From: Artemia franciscana
Taxonomy: Eukaryota > Arthropoda > Branchiopoda > Anostraca > Artemiidae
Direction of reading: 5' to 3'
NCBI RefSeq assembly: GCF_032884065.1
Contig: NW_027062649.1
Coordinates: forward strand, 2,897,355 to 2,961,354
Length of the DNA stretch: 64,000 bases
A program made the translations under genes and the position numbers. The notes beneath the pieces were generated by a model, which saw only the letters and a list, made by a program, of their open reading frames with translations, had not been told where the DNA came from and ran no database searches. Positions within the stretch are counted from its first letter, which is position 1. Each line of letters starts with the position of its first letter. This document shows, in pieces, positions 1-11,900 of the stretch.

Positions 1-62
1 TTTTCCTTCTTTGCTTTCTTGGACACTCAATAGACGAATTCATCGTTCCCATTCACTCAATT

Positions 63-68
63 TTTATT
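63..68 (-). promoter_or_regulatory. Polyadenylation signal AATAAA for the minus-strand terminal exon
   Basis: AATAAA on the minus strand, about 90 nt past the TGA at 157-159. Spacing and orientation fit the 3' end of the gene whose last exon is 157-375. Confidence 0.4.
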
Positions 69-156
69 CCATTTAAAGTATTTGGGCATTTTCCAATAAT
101 GCTGGATTTTCACTTGTTCGAAATTTCTTGTTGTATCGAAATTACGCTTCCAACTT

Positions 157-375
157 TCAACCTTGTTGTCCAGTGTCTACCCAAGCCTCTTGGGCTTGAC
201 TAATATCTTGAATACGGTATTGTACAGGTACATGAATATTTAAACGTTGTGCGACATGACTTCTTTCTGATATCGTAGCTAAACATTCACTAGTATGTTT
301 CAGTTGGTGTAATGCAACTTTCTTCCCAATAGGTGTCTGTACATTATAAACAAGACACCGTTGATTTTTGACAAT
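157..375 (-). CDS. Terminal coding exon of an unrecognised gene
   Basis: On the minus strand a reading frame of about 72 codons runs from a plausible splice acceptor (pyrimidine-rich stretch then CCATTGAG, ending at 376) to a TGA at 157-159. It reads as real protein: mixed composition, no low complexity, with stretches such as QTPIGKKVALHQLKHTSE, AQRLNIHVPVQYRI and ISQAQEAWVDTGQQG at the C-terminus. An AATAAA lies about 90 nt downstream of the stop, which fits a last exon plus 3'UTR. The frame stays open some 27 nt above the proposed acceptor, so the exact 5' edge is uncertain. I do not recognise the family. No upstream exon is visible before the gap at 818, so the rest of the gene would lie beyond it or be interrupted by the repeats. 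Confidence 0.5.
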   Translation of the reverse strand: MVKNQRCLVYNVQTPIGKKVALHQLKHTSECLATISERSHVAQRLNIHVPVQYRIQDISQAQEAWVDTGQQG

Positions 376-817
376 CTCAATGGAAAAACCCTCAATTATG
401 GATTATGTCTTTTGTATTATGTATTTTTATATTGATACTTTACCGGACCTTTCAGTTTCAGTTCGTTTCAATCCAGAATCTCTAAATCTATTATGTGAAC
501 TGCAAAATTGTTTATGGTGTCTCATCAAAAATTATAATTTTTTAATTGAAACTAGAGAAATACTTATTCACTTTAAAATAAACTTTTTTCTATTTATTTA
601 AAAAAAAAAACACCAGTAAGCTTACAGTTTTCAACGCAACAGAATGGCTTAATATAAGTGTACTACAGAAATTACATCTATATAACATAACAAAAGGAAC
701 ATGGCTCAGATCAAATACCAAGTGTAATTAGTATATTTAGAAAAGGCGCTTCAAGTAGTTTCAGAATGCCTAGAGGACAAATAAACAACCTTGACCATCT
801 AACGTAACAAGATCAAT
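376..817. other. Non-coding stretch, no recognisable gene
   Basis: AT-rich sequence between the exon at 157-375 and the scaffold gap. The longest frame (plus strand, 368-601) has skewed composition and looks fortuitous. No repeat shared with the rest of the window was noticed. Best read as intron of the minus-strand gene. Confidence 0.4.
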
Positions 818-917
818 NNNNNNNNNNNNNNNNNNNNNNNNNNNNNNNNNNNNNNNNNNNNNNNNNNNNNNNNNNNNNNNNNNNNNNNNNNNNNNNNNNN
901 NNNNNNNNNNNNNNNNN
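818..917. other. Scaffold gap of 100 Ns
   Basis: Exactly 100 undetermined bases, the conventional placeholder for a gap of unknown length. By alignment with the second copy at 12088, the missing sequence should include the first 48 bases of the large TIR element, including its left terminal repeat. Confidence 0.98.
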
Positions 918-3900
918 GTGTGGTTGAGCTCAACCGCTGTTTTTGCGTGAAACAGTGACAAACCAGGTTGTCATGAAAAGTGATTTTGCGTGAAACAATT
1001 GACTGGTTGAACTCTAATTTAACCAGAACTGTCATTGTTTTTAACCGTAGGGTTCTACCATTCATAATTGTTGGTTGACCTTTTCAGGCGTAGATTTCGA
1101 AAAGAAGAATTCGTAGGCTATAAATAAGTCTATATAAAATAAGAATTATAAGCTGACAAATAGAATTCTAGCCACGCAAAAGTAAGGTTTAATTTAGTTT
1201 TTTTCGTATTAGGGCTATTTGGATAAATGTTAGGTTATATCCTTCAATTTGATTCACATAGGCCTTAAGACAGGAAGTCAAGAGTTTGAATATGCTTTTG
1301 AAAACTTATGTAGATACTTGGAAATCTTTGTTTCATCCTTTTGATGCTCTAGGCTTGACCTTAGCTTGGTAATTTGGCTTCAGAGATAAAACCTTGATGA
1401 AGCAAGACCCTAGTTGTTATAAAGCATTGTTAATCCAATTACTATTCTTACTAGATGCTCCAAGATGTGTTGCATCTTTGTCAGAACTCTTTACATTTCA
1501 GCCTTACCCTATAGGGCCATGGATAAATTTTCAGGTCAAACTCTAGTTTGGCTACTGTTTGCTATCTTAGAAATGGGTTAAGTCAGGAAAATAGAACTTC
1601 CAGTAATGAATCCAAAGCAAAAAATACGTAAAATTCTAGTTTAGCTAATTTTCATTATCTTGGAAAAGGAATAGGTTACAAGAATGAAACTCAGTAATTA
1701 ATCCAGGGTCAAAAACACTCTGGGAAGGTACTGCCAGGCTTCTATGTCAACCCTTTTCTGATTTCTAAGTCTTAGATAATTGCTTACTCAAAAGGTCTAT
1801 ACCTATACTATAGAAATTTTGACAAAACAAGATTTACCTTAATTTTTAATTGTCAGTTTCTTTTACTCTGGCTTTAGCTCTTAAAATGCAATTCCTTTTA
1901 TTTGAGTAGCATTTTAAGCCATATCAATATTTTTTTTTCAAAATTTAGGAAATGTCTTTGCATATCTTTAAAACCTTATAAAGTGGATTGAGGAAAGCTG
2001 TGAAACAGAAGTCTTTGAAGTATCTTATATCAAAATACACCTGATACAGTTTAATTTTTTAGAGATGACACAGAATAGCATTAAAGCTGAGTATTTGCTT
2101 TGCAAGAAATGTGTCCCTTCTGTTGTAAAGCATTTTGGATAGACACTAATCTAACCATGGGTGTATTGCTGTTGCAAATGGTTTTGCTTAAAATGGTTTG
2201 GAAAACAAATAGCAAATGTAAATTTGCTTTTTATCATTATTTAAGACTAGAATATCACAAAGCTATGCAATCACATTGCTTGTTGTATCTTAAGTAAATA
2301 CAATCCCTGATGGAGCTTTGTTGATAGGCTACCTGTCTTAAAATTAATTTGTCTAAATAAAATATATTGTTTATGGGACAGTAGAGAAAATGGCAACAAC
2401 CATGAATTGAGTTTTTTTCAATATTTCTTTTTTCAAATAATAGTTCTCTGGTCACATTTGTGTTCCTTGCTAAGTTGTTGGCACTCTGGTTTAATCCTTT
2501 GTCCAAGGGGTACAGGTTTAATTTCTGGCATTCCTAGTGTATTTGGTTTTTACCAGCTAAGTATTCACCATGTTAGTTTGCATCTTAAGTAAAGCAATCC
2601 CTACTGGAGCTTTGTTGACACCTGCCTTACAATAACTTGTCTAAGTAAAATACAATGTGTATTGAAGATTAGTGAAATGGCTGTAAATCCATCTTGTTTT
2701 TTTTTCAATTTTTTTTTTTTTAATAGTTGTTCTACTCTGGTCGTAATAATGTTCTTGGCTAAGTGGAAAGCACTCTTAGTAAGAAATCCTTTGTCCATGG
2801 GGTACAGGTTTGATTCCTAGTATTGCCTGTTTATTTGTTGGGGGTCAGTGATGTTAGACAGATCCAAACCAGCTCTAAATAGGCAAATGGAGAAATATGC
2901 AAAAGGTAAGCAGGGAGGGTGTACAAAAGCACAAGATTTCTGGCCCCCAGCCCTTAATTGCAATTCTTGGCCAAAGGGTCACAAAGTGGAAATTAGCACT
3001 GCCAGTTTAGACCTTGATGTGTCGGTGCTGCCATACTTACTTACTTGCATATTGTTAATGAGTTTGCCCACATTTTATCTTCATTACTATCCCAAATCAT
3101 TTAGACATTCAGCAAACTGTCTCAAAGCACAATTAGTATTGAATAGTTTTTGGGCCTTACTGACTTTCCCTTTATAGCAAAGGTTTATTGTTGTGTATAA
3201 TGTAGATATTTTAAAGTAATCAATCATTAAGAATTCCCTTTTAGTTTTACCAAGTTTTTGAGTAATAAACCTTTTAAATTACCTTAAAATATTTGTTCAG
3301 GTCCTTTACTATTGGCTGCCCTTTATATTACAATAATGATTTAAATATATTGTGGTAACTAAAAATTTGGATAATCCAACCTATTTTACCATCTTAAGGT
3401 TGTTTACAAAGGCGTATGAAATATTTAAGTACTGACTTAGCTACAGAAAACTTCTAGATATAATAAAATGTAAGCAAGATGGCTCTTACTTTGACCATAT
3501 CTATGGAAGTGCTAATGAGAGAGTGGGTCATTTGATGCATTTGTAGGATTGAGTGAGATGAGAAATGAAGTGTAGGTTTGATGAGAGATCGCTGGTGAAT
3601 GTGATGAGGGATGAATGTTTTGCAAGATTTTAAAATTTTGGATAATTTCTCATGTTGACAGTAGAGTGCAGAAGTAAAATTTTGTATTTTTTTTTTTCTT
3701 TGTTTCTGTTATGTTAGACAATGTTGAATATTCTAAAGTGAAGTTTCTTTTTTGTTTGGAATTGTGATGGCCCTAGGGCTTTAGTGCAATACAGATTACT
3801 AATGTTTATTCACTTTCTTTAAACAAACACAATGTCTATGTCTCCTAGCTTTAACAAAGTCAAATGTAATTTTAAGACCAGGGATTTCAAAGTAGGTCAA

Positions 3901-6151
3901 ATGAACTTCTGGTAAAAATGAGCAATTTATGAAACATCTAGATTAAAAAAAAGTCTTTTAGACAACAAAGAAGACAATCGAATAAAGAAAAGTACCTTAT
4001 ATCATATTTGTTGTGCACCCTTAAGATAGAAATGAACAAAGCTTCAATTAAGATTCTGTTTTGTTTAAACAGACAGAAGGGACAAACCTCCAAGCTTTGA
4101 CAAATACAATCTCACTTTGTGGCTCCTATCTTTTCAAAGGGGACTTTCTTTGGATTTTTTCTATCCAACTAAAACTGAAAAGGACAGCATGATATACAAG
4201 TGACCTTCCAATTACCCTACATAGCAAGAGAAAATCATTAAGTTAGGCTATGCTTTATCTCAATCCCCCTCCCAATGTGCAGAAATATGGCTCAAATTTC
4301 ATATTTTCAATGCATTTAACCTCCTGTCACCTGTTTTTCTAGTTATTGTTTGTCACATTTGTTTAATTTACAGCTACATGGGATGAAGTTAGAGAGACAG
4401 ATTGACACAACAAATGGAAAATAGGAAATTTCAGCAATACATTTTTATATTGGGAGGATTGAGGGGTAAAGTAGAGCAAAGTTGAATGTAAAATGTGTTA
4501 CCAGCTATTATCTAAAAATTATGAAGCATGAATTTTTTTTTTATTATGTTTCTTTCTCTTCAGGTCCTTCTAGGGCTTTACCAAATCAAACATTCTATGC
4601 CCAGAAAAATTAGCAACAAGGTATAGTCTATATACAAAGGCTTATGTTATTTAACTATGAATATGGAATTTATATGGCAATCAGGAACTGGATACAGGCT
4701 AAAGCAAGTAAAAAAGAAAGAAAAAACTTCCCTAGTTAGCTCAGGAGACTTTTAATAGATTACTCTTCAGATAATTGCCTATGATACATAATTTAAATAT
4801 TCACCCCTGTACAGTAGGGCGTTAAAACAATCTATCACAATGTAAGATACAGTATATTTAGATATGATGCTGATTTACAAATTCCAGGATTCTTTGTTGT
4901 AGTTTTCATAATTTTGTTGATAAAGTTTTATGTATTCATCATATTTTATTTTATGTCATTAACATTAGCCAAACTAAACTTCTCAATAGAACTTGAATGT
5001 GGTGGCTATAATGCACAAGTACTGCAAAAATCTTACAACCCATTATGTGTTATGGTAACTGTTAAGTGAGAAAAAAAATTTTTTCCTAGTTTAGCTTAAT
5101 TTGTTATATTTTTGTGCTTTTCAGAAATATTTTGTTAGTTTTAGGCAGCTGTCCCCCCTCAAAAAATTCTTAAACATTTGCTGGTTTGTACTTAACTAGT
5201 ATTCTACTGAAAACAAAAATTAATATATATTTTGTATTGAAGAAATATAAAGCCCTTTGGATTTTTTTTTTATTCAGATTAAGCAGTTGATTTGGTCCGA
5301 TTATTTGGTCCACACCCTTAAAAATGCTTGTGTTATAAAAGTGAAACCCTTGCAAAATAAATCTTCTACTTAAATGACAAGAAAAAAGTGTTTTTAGTGT
5401 CATAACTTTGCTCAATTTCAATTTATGAAGTTTCCAAGATATGGAAACATTCAGGATATACATTTCCCTATATTTAAATACAAAACACTGATATGGCTTA
5501 AAATTCTACTCAAATAACAAGAATTGCATTTTCAGAGCTAAAACCAGAGAAACAGAAACTGCTTGCTGAAAATTAAGGTAAGATGTTGTTTTACCAAAAT
5601 TTTAACAGTTACAGACCAGTCCAGTATGCAAAATTCCCAGATTTAAAAACAGAAGAGGGTTATCACATAAGCTTAGCAATAGCTTCTCAGAGTATGTTTT
5701 TAGCAATGGATTAATCACTGAAAGTTTCATTCACCTAACATAACCCCATTCAAAGATAGCAAAAAGTAGCTAAACTGGAATTTGACTGGAAATTTAATCT
5801 ATAGCCTGGTAGGCTAGTAGAATTCCAAATCAAAACAAAAAGAAGTCAAACTAGAATTTTATACTCTGTTTAGGGTAGCTCAACAAAGCTAAAGTCTTAT
5901 CATTTAGGACTTTTTTATAGGTAATTTTGCTTTTACAGTATGAATACAACATTTTCCAATATATTACCTGAACAATTTAACCAAAGATTCCACTAATTCA
6001 GACCCTTCCTATCTCTTCAAATATACCAGAGAGTATGCTAGATCATTTTTTCAATTCTCTCTGACCTCAAACTAATGTGAAATATGTCAAATCCAGAGGA
6101 AATTAAGCCAGTGCTAAATCATTTAATTATAATAGAATGACACTCTTAACC
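918..6151 (+). mobile_element. Large non-autonomous TIR element, copy 1 (main part)
   Basis: From 918 this sequence aligns base for base with 12136 onward, at a few percent divergence, and continues to 6150, where retroelement copy A interrupts it. The element resumes at 11901 and ends at 12082. Its left end lies in the N gap. No transposase or other sizeable frame is present on either strand. Compared with copy 2 it lacks about 155 bp near 2008 and carries about 16 bp near 5290 where copy 2 has about 370 bp. Inside it, 2284-2540 and 2579-2830 are a diverged tandem duplication. Sequence near the left end (about 1650-1960) recurs in inverted form near the right end (about 5490-5780), giving a fold-back layout. 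Confidence 0.75.
2851..3177 (+). CDS. Short frame (108 codons) in the large element, copy 1; doubtful
   Basis: An ATG-started frame that recurs unbroken at 14215-14541 in copy 2 with one silent substitution (TCC/TCT). It contains a hydrophobic stretch (LLTCILLMSLPTFYLHYY). I do not recognise it, and the related inverted segment near 21200 does not keep it open. One difference in 330 bp may simply reflect low divergence between the copies, so coding is not established. Confidence 0.12.
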   Translation: MLDRSKPALNRQMEKYAKGKQGGCTKAQDFWPPALNCNSWPKGHKVEISTASLDLDVSVLPYLLTCILLMSLPTFYLHYYPKSFRHSANCLKAQLVLNSFWALLTFPL

Positions 6152-6482
6152 AGTTCCAGTTCCAAAAATTGTAGGGAGGTATATGGACTAACAACAAGTC
6201 CTTTCACCTCTTTGACTTCTTCTTCAGAAAAACTAGCTACTGGAAGCGCTATTCTCCTCCAGTCTGCAAACAATGGATATATACGATTATGAACAATAAT
6301 ACACTGTTATTGATTGTGGGAAGTGCGAGCACCTGAGCTACCTGTCCCCAGCAGTTTAAGGCACTAGGCCGGCCGGTACCAATACGGCTCTTCCTACTCA
6401 TTCCCGCTCTCTTCTGCACAATCAAAAACTATGGATAAATCGCCTCCCATTAAAAATTGACTTCTTCAAGCTTTAATCCTAA

Positions 6483-9400
6483 TTAAACAATATTTCTCTT
6501 CTTTAAGGTATCAATTGCTGCCTTAAATATCTTACGATCAATTTCCCATGGCAGGTTAGAATCCAGGATAGCTGTATAAGTATTTGGAATCTTAGCCAAG
6601 GAGCAGAAACGCTTAAGAGCAACAGTCTCCTCACTCTGAGCCTGGCAATCAAATAAAATATGCTGGATTGTTTCCTCTGTTGAAAAGCAGATTCGGCTTA
6701 ACGGGGAATAATGTAGCTTCCAATTAAATAACAAGCTATTTAGAAGTAGGGCACCTGATTTCAGCCGGTAATATAGCACTGTATTTAATCTTGTATGAAA
6801 TGGAGATAACATTAATGTACTGTGATTAACTTTGGATCTTTGCCTGATAATATCTCGTGAATTGGGGTCAGAGGAAGGACTAGGAGATAACATGGAAGCC
6901 TTTGCTGCTAGAGAATCAGCCATATCATTATATTTTATACCTTTATGACTAGGAACATGTTGAAAATAAACTTCATTTTCCTTGATCCTTAGATTAAGAA
7001 GCTGTCTTCTAATATTATATAAATCTTTGTCATTAGCAATTCTATTAATATTTTGGATCAGTAGTAATGCTGATTTAGAGTCGGAGAGACAGAGTATATT
7101 TTCAGATTCAATGTTATAATTTATGAGAGCATCCAAGGCCAGGCGGATGGCACATAATTCAGCAGACAAGATAGAAGATCCCAATGGGAGAGGAGAATAA
7201 ATATTCAAATTCAGGGATGGGATACATGCTCCTGCTCCAGCTCTTTCCCTCTGGACGGATCCATCAGTATATATTTTTCTATAGTTGGGGTAAGCCTTTG
7301 AGATGTGTTCAGCCAAAATAGTCTGGATCTCATAATTAGGAATCAAATCTTTACTAATAGAGATAAGTTCTACTTGACAGCTTGGAGGACTCATTTCCCA
7401 TGGGGGGGACTCAGTAAAGGGATATGCATGAAGCGAATGTTGATTCCAGTTTGGGACCTCCAGTTGAAACTGATTCCATGATGAATGGGCATTGGGACAG
7501 GCTGACTTCTCAGCAAAGGTATGTGCATATACAGCATGCTTGGCTCCATAAGCCTGGATTTGCGAGAAATACTTTATCCTTAGACTAGATGCTCTTTCAC
7601 TTAGGGACACCAATCCCGACAGTGTTCTTAAATTTGACAGAGGAGTATGCTTATGCACACCCAAAGCTATTCGAATAGCAGAATTTTGTAAAGATTCAAG
7701 GATTTTCAATGAGGATGGGGGACGAGCTGAAAATATTTGAATCCCATATTCTACATTTGAACGAATATATAAATTGTAAAAATCCAAAATAATCTTTGGG
7801 TGACATCCCCACTTACTTCCAGCAAGTCTTTTTAGAATACAAAGTCTCTGAATAATCAGAGATTTCAAAGAATTAATATGTTCATGCCACTGCATTTTAG
7901 AATCCATTAATAAACCAAGTAACTTCACTGAATTACAATATGGGATCTCCCTTGAGAAAATTGTCAGTGGATTAGGAGGGTCTAGAGTACCATTAGTAAA
8001 TATAATGGCTTTAGTTTTACTGATTGATATTGGGAAGCCAAATGCTAAAGAGAATCTCTGGACTAGACTTATATCCTGTTGAATAAGGCTTTGAAGAAGG
8101 CTAATATCCCTTCCTGACTTCCAAATGATCAAATCATCTGCATAAAGGCCAAATGATGCATGAGATACTTGAAATTCAGAAACATACAAGTTGAATAGAA
8201 GAGGACTCAATATTGCACCTTGAGGAAGTCCTCTCGTAATGGGGCATTGCTCACTTCTAGACTGATTTACTTGAACGTAAAAATATCTATCAGTTAGAAA
8301 AGACTTTATAAAACTTATAAAAGGATACGGGAAGTCAAGATTTATTAGGATTTCCAATAATTTATTGTGGACTACATTTCCATAGGCATTCGACCAGTCA
8401 AACAGAACAGCCATTGTGACATGTCTTTTTTGAGGGAGTTACAAACATCAATTTCTAGCCGGGTAATGTTATCTAAAGAGCTATGTCCTTTTCTGAAACC
8501 TGTTTGTTCACTAGGAAAGAGATTGTTGACTTCAGAAAACCACTCAATTCTTGATAAGACAAGCCTTTCCAGAACTTTACTAAAGGAAGGTAATACTGAT
8601 ATAGGACGGTAAGACTTGAGATCATTAGATGAATAAGAAGGTTTTAAAGCTGGGAATACCTGAGCAATCTTCCAGGCATCTGGGAACTTTTGACTTGACC
8701 AAATAAGATTATAAAGACTTAAGAGGGCTGTATGAAACACCTTTGGGGACTCAAGAATCCACTTCATACAAATACCATCATAACCTGGGGAAGACTTGAT
8801 GTTAAGAGAATTAAGTGCTACACAAAATTCATCTTGGGAAAAAGATTTCATCAGAGTACCCTTATAAGAACAGGTAAGAGGGAGATTACAAAAAGGAGGT
8901 CGGCTGGGATGAAAATCTGAGCAATTGTTTCTAAAAACATTGGTAAACAGATCTGCCTTCTTTTTATCTGATACAATTGGATATCCATCCTGAATGATAT
9001 CATATCTACGGTCATCATTAGGCTGCTTTCCACTATTTAGTTGGCTAATGAAATTATTGACCTTTGAAATTGGGGTTCTAAAACTGATACTTGAGCTGAA
9101 ATTCAGCCATGTACTCTGTTTAGCTCTCCTACAAATTAGTTTCACCTTAGCACATGACTGCTTATAAAAGATTGCTGTTGACTGAGATGGGTGCTTTTGA
9201 AACATTTTGCGAGCCTTTCTTTTTGCCAGAACTGCAACCCTACACTCATCATTCCACCAATTCTTGGGTCTTTTGGAGCCATTGTAAAAACGTACCCTAG
9301 TCATTGGAATTGCCGATTTAGCTGACTCCAGCAGGATTGATCTGAAATTAGACTCAATGGCATTAATATCATAATTAGGAGAAACAAAGGAAAAATCTAC

Positions 9401-10186
9401 TTTATTTAATATCTCACGAAAAAGGGACCAATTACCTTTGGAGTTGATAATGTAGGGACGTAGGGTTTGGGGAGTGTAGCATAAATCTTGAAATGATGTA
9501 AGAATTGCACAATGATCAGATTGAAGAGACGACACCTTTACCATCTGAACTAAATCATAATATGAAGAAGGACCTAGAAGCAAATCTATAGTTGAGAAAG
9601 AGTTAGAAGAAATATTATACCTGGTCTGAAAGTCAAATGGAGTGAAAATCAAGGTGTCAGGAAAATTGGACAATATGTACTCTATTCCTCTTCCTGCTTT
9701 GTTGCTACCTGCTGATTGTTCCCAGAGAGGACTGTGGGCATTAAAATCACCAAAAATAAAGGTATTATTACCTGATAGTTCTGTTTCCAAGATACTTTGG
9801 ATGTCCTTACTCCCACATGGATTATAAAAGGATTTTATGGCAAGATGGTTACCATTAGCTAAGGTAATTAATATGCCTACAACATCTATTTCATCCCTGT
9901 AGATAGTTAAGGGTTGAGGGGAGTGTTGGATTGAAACATGAACAAAAATTGCCACACCCCCTCCCTTTCTGTTAGTTGATCTATCCTTCCTGTAGCACTT
10001 GTACCCAGGCATTTTGATTTTCTTATACTGATGAAGATTAGTCTCTTGTAGACAAATAATTCCAATTCTCTTATCATTTGCACATTGGATAAGATCAGCA
10101 AGTTTATTTGAATTTAAAGAGACGCAATTCCATTGTAGGATCTGCAGCTTAGTTAACATAGGAAGGGTTGAATAGATGACTTGCAT
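6483..10186 (-). pseudogene. ORF2 of copy A: endonuclease / reverse transcriptase / RNase H, one frameshift
   Basis: Equivalent of the intact 1234-codon ORF2 of copy B. The first frame runs 10186 to 8372 (endonuclease and start of the RT domain); the second runs 8414 to 6483 (rest of RT, RNase H, C-terminus). They are in different frames because a T-run at about 8425-8430 has six bases here and seven in copy B, a one-base loss. All catalytic motifs are otherwise present (GDFNAHS, GLPQG, YADD, YTDGS). The first cysteine of the C-terminal CCHC motif is Ser here (SRIC instead of CRIC). The start overlaps the end of ORF1 by 38 nt. Confidence 0.92.
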
Positions 10187-11666
10187 GATATTTTGTGAGA
10201 ATGGATGATAATTCTGTTCCTATTTCATTGAAAATAGAATTGGAAAAGTAGTATTCTGCAATTTCTTTTGTAATACTGGCTTTTTTATCTTTAGCCATAT
10301 TTGATTGTAATATTAGGTCCACTGATGCAACATATTTAATTAAATTAGTAATATGAGGTCCTACTCTATCTTGCATTGTTATGGCTTGAGTAGAAATATT
10401 AGGAAAAGCTGCCACTCTTTCAGACCAAGATTTAGGCTTAGTTTTAGGATTGTTGAGGGATGGACTAGCTTCAGCCACCTTGGGATGCTCCTTAGCCAAT
10501 GGAGGGTAAGAAGTCTCAGTAGGAGGTATGAGTGCCTGATTTGGGTGGTTCTTGTGGACCTGTAGCAAGGGTTTTTGAGGAAGGGCTAAATTCCCTTCTT
10601 TGGCCTCATTAACTCTTGGACCTGATGGTACTTTGGACCGCTTGGCCAGCTCCATTGCAGCTATTGGGAAAGGAACATTTTCTTGAAGAGCAATCTTTAA
10701 AACTTTAGCTCGTTGAACATATTTAGGACATGAATTGTGATCTGTTGATTGATGTCTACCATCACAGTTTGTACATTTAGGCACTTCAGTGCATCTACTT
10801 TCTGTAGACAAGGAGTGATTACCAAGGCAATTAGGGCACCCTGGCACAGAAGAAGAACAATACTTAGATGAGTGACCAAGCTTAAAATATTTTGAGCATT
10901 GAAGAGGTTTTTCTTGGTATATTTTATGAGCTTTTTGCTGACCAAAAAGGAATACTGAGTCAAATTGGGAACTAGCAGGTAAGATAAAGAGAACACTCTT
11001 ACTACTTCTTGTTCCCTTAGAATCTAGTTTGCCCATACAATGAACATCCAGAACCTCCAGCATTTCCCCCTTATTGTTCATAAGGCCATCTTTCAAGTCG
11101 TCATTTGACAGTTCCAATGGTATGTTGTACAATACTATTTTCTGAGAATTTTTCAGGGTTGGTTTCCACCATTCAGGTGTAACAGGGATATTGCCAATTT
11201 TATTTAGGCTAAGGGCTTTGTAGGCTTCATTTCTGTCAAGAAACATAACCATTAATGAACCATCTCTGTTCACATTCACAGTGAAGCTGCATCTAAAAGT
11301 TTTGAAAAGATTCATTCTAATGTTAGTAATATTTTTGATGGAGAAAGATTGATCTTTTACTGTTGGAGTAAATAGGATAATGGATTTGTCCTTTATCTCA
11401 ACAGCTGGATTTGGGTTTGAGAGTCCCATTATTTCAGGAGGACTCATAGAAGGTTTTTTTCGTTTCTGTTTTCTGCCTACTGTCTGAAAATCCTCATTTA
11501 GCAGGTTGTCAGTTTCAGAGATTGGTGGCTCAGAGACAGTAATCATGGTTTCATTCAGGCTATCATCATTGGATATTGGAGATACAACAATAGGAATATC
11601 AGCTTCTGATAACCAATTAGATGTTTGGCCCCCTTCCCTGAGGGGGCTAGAAGTGTTAGGAAACAT
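10149..11666 (-). CDS. ORF1 of copy A: zinc-knuckle nucleic-acid-binding protein
   Basis: 505 codons, uninterrupted, nearly identical to ORF1 of copy B. This class of ORF1 protein coats element RNA and forms ribonucleoprotein particles. Three CCHC-like knuckles lie at about residues 257-313. In the first, the second cysteine (residue 260) is Tyr, giving CSKYFKLGH instead of CSKCFKLGH, which should disable that knuckle. The N-terminal half is rich in Ser/Asn/Pro with a basic patch (GRKQKRKK). The frame is open but the product is probably impaired. Confidence 0.85.
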   Translation of the reverse strand: MFPNTSSPLREGGQTSNWLSEADIPIVVSPISNDDSLNETMITVSEPPISETDNLLNEDFQTVGRKQKRKKPSMSPPEIMGLSNPNPAVEIKDKSIILFTPTVKDQSFSIKNITNIRMNLFKTFRCSFTVNVNRDGSLMVMFLDRNEAYKALSLNKIGNIPVTPEWWKPTLKNSQKIVLYNIPLELSNDDLKDGLMNNKGEMLEVLDVHCMGKLDSKGTRSSKSVLFILPASSQFDSVFLFGQQKAHKIYQEKPLQCSKYFKLGHSSKYCSSSVPGCPNCLGNHSLSTESRCTEVPKCTNCDGRHQSTDHNSCPKYVQRAKVLKIALQENVPFPIAAMELAKRSKVPSGPRVNEAKEGNLALPQKPLLQVHKNHPNQALIPPTETSYPPLAKEHPKVAEASPSLNNPKTKPKSWSERVAAFPNISTQAITMQDRVGPHITNLIKYVASVDLILQSNMAKDKKASITKEIAEYYFSNSIFNEIGTELSSILTKYHASHLFNPSYVN

Positions 11667-11828
11667 TGGGTTCAGGAAAGGGAAATTCCAGAAACTCTAA
11701 CCACGCAATAGATTTATATGAAAAGGCAAAATAATACTTCTCAATCAAAAGGAGTAGCAAGAGCTTTACTTCCTTTCACTCAGAAAATAAATGAAATCAA
11801 TAATATAAATTTTTCATCAATTGATTTT

Positions 11829-11900
11829 TTATAGTTTGAAAGCATGTTCCAGTTCCAAAAATTGCATGTGAATACATGCAATGTGAATACACGCATGTGA
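11829..11900. other. Filler sequence at the 5' junction of retroelement copy A
   Basis: Between the 5' end of copy A and the point where the host element resumes (11901). It contains GTTCCAGTTCCAAAAATTG at 11846-11864, identical to the retroelement's 3' terminus and in the same orientation, followed by short near-repeats of GCATGTGAATAC. Confidence 0.7.

Larger units (their letters stand above)
6152..11828 (-). mobile_element. Non-LTR retrotransposon copy A (I-group, RNase H-bearing), full length but frameshifted
   Basis: Nearly full-length copy in minus orientation. Its 3' end (6152) finishes with two GGAACT hexamers. Its 5' end, judged by alignment with copies B and C, lies near 11828, about 160 bp upstream of ORF1. 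It sits inside copy 1 of the large TIR element: element sequence stops at 6150 and resumes at 11901. No clear target-site duplication is visible. The right junction (11829-11900) contains extra sequence, including a second short copy of the retroelement's own 3' terminus. Confidence 0.9.

Noticed and set aside
770-1065. Two minus-strand frames crossing the N gap
   Set aside because: They are open only because Ns are read as unknown residues; the real gap length is unknown and the flanks are element sequence.
8367-8612. Frames of 60-81 codons on the strand opposite the retroelement genes (here and at matching places in copies B and C)
   Set aside because: They recur only because the three copies are nearly identical and lie antisense to the ORF1/ORF2 coding sequence.
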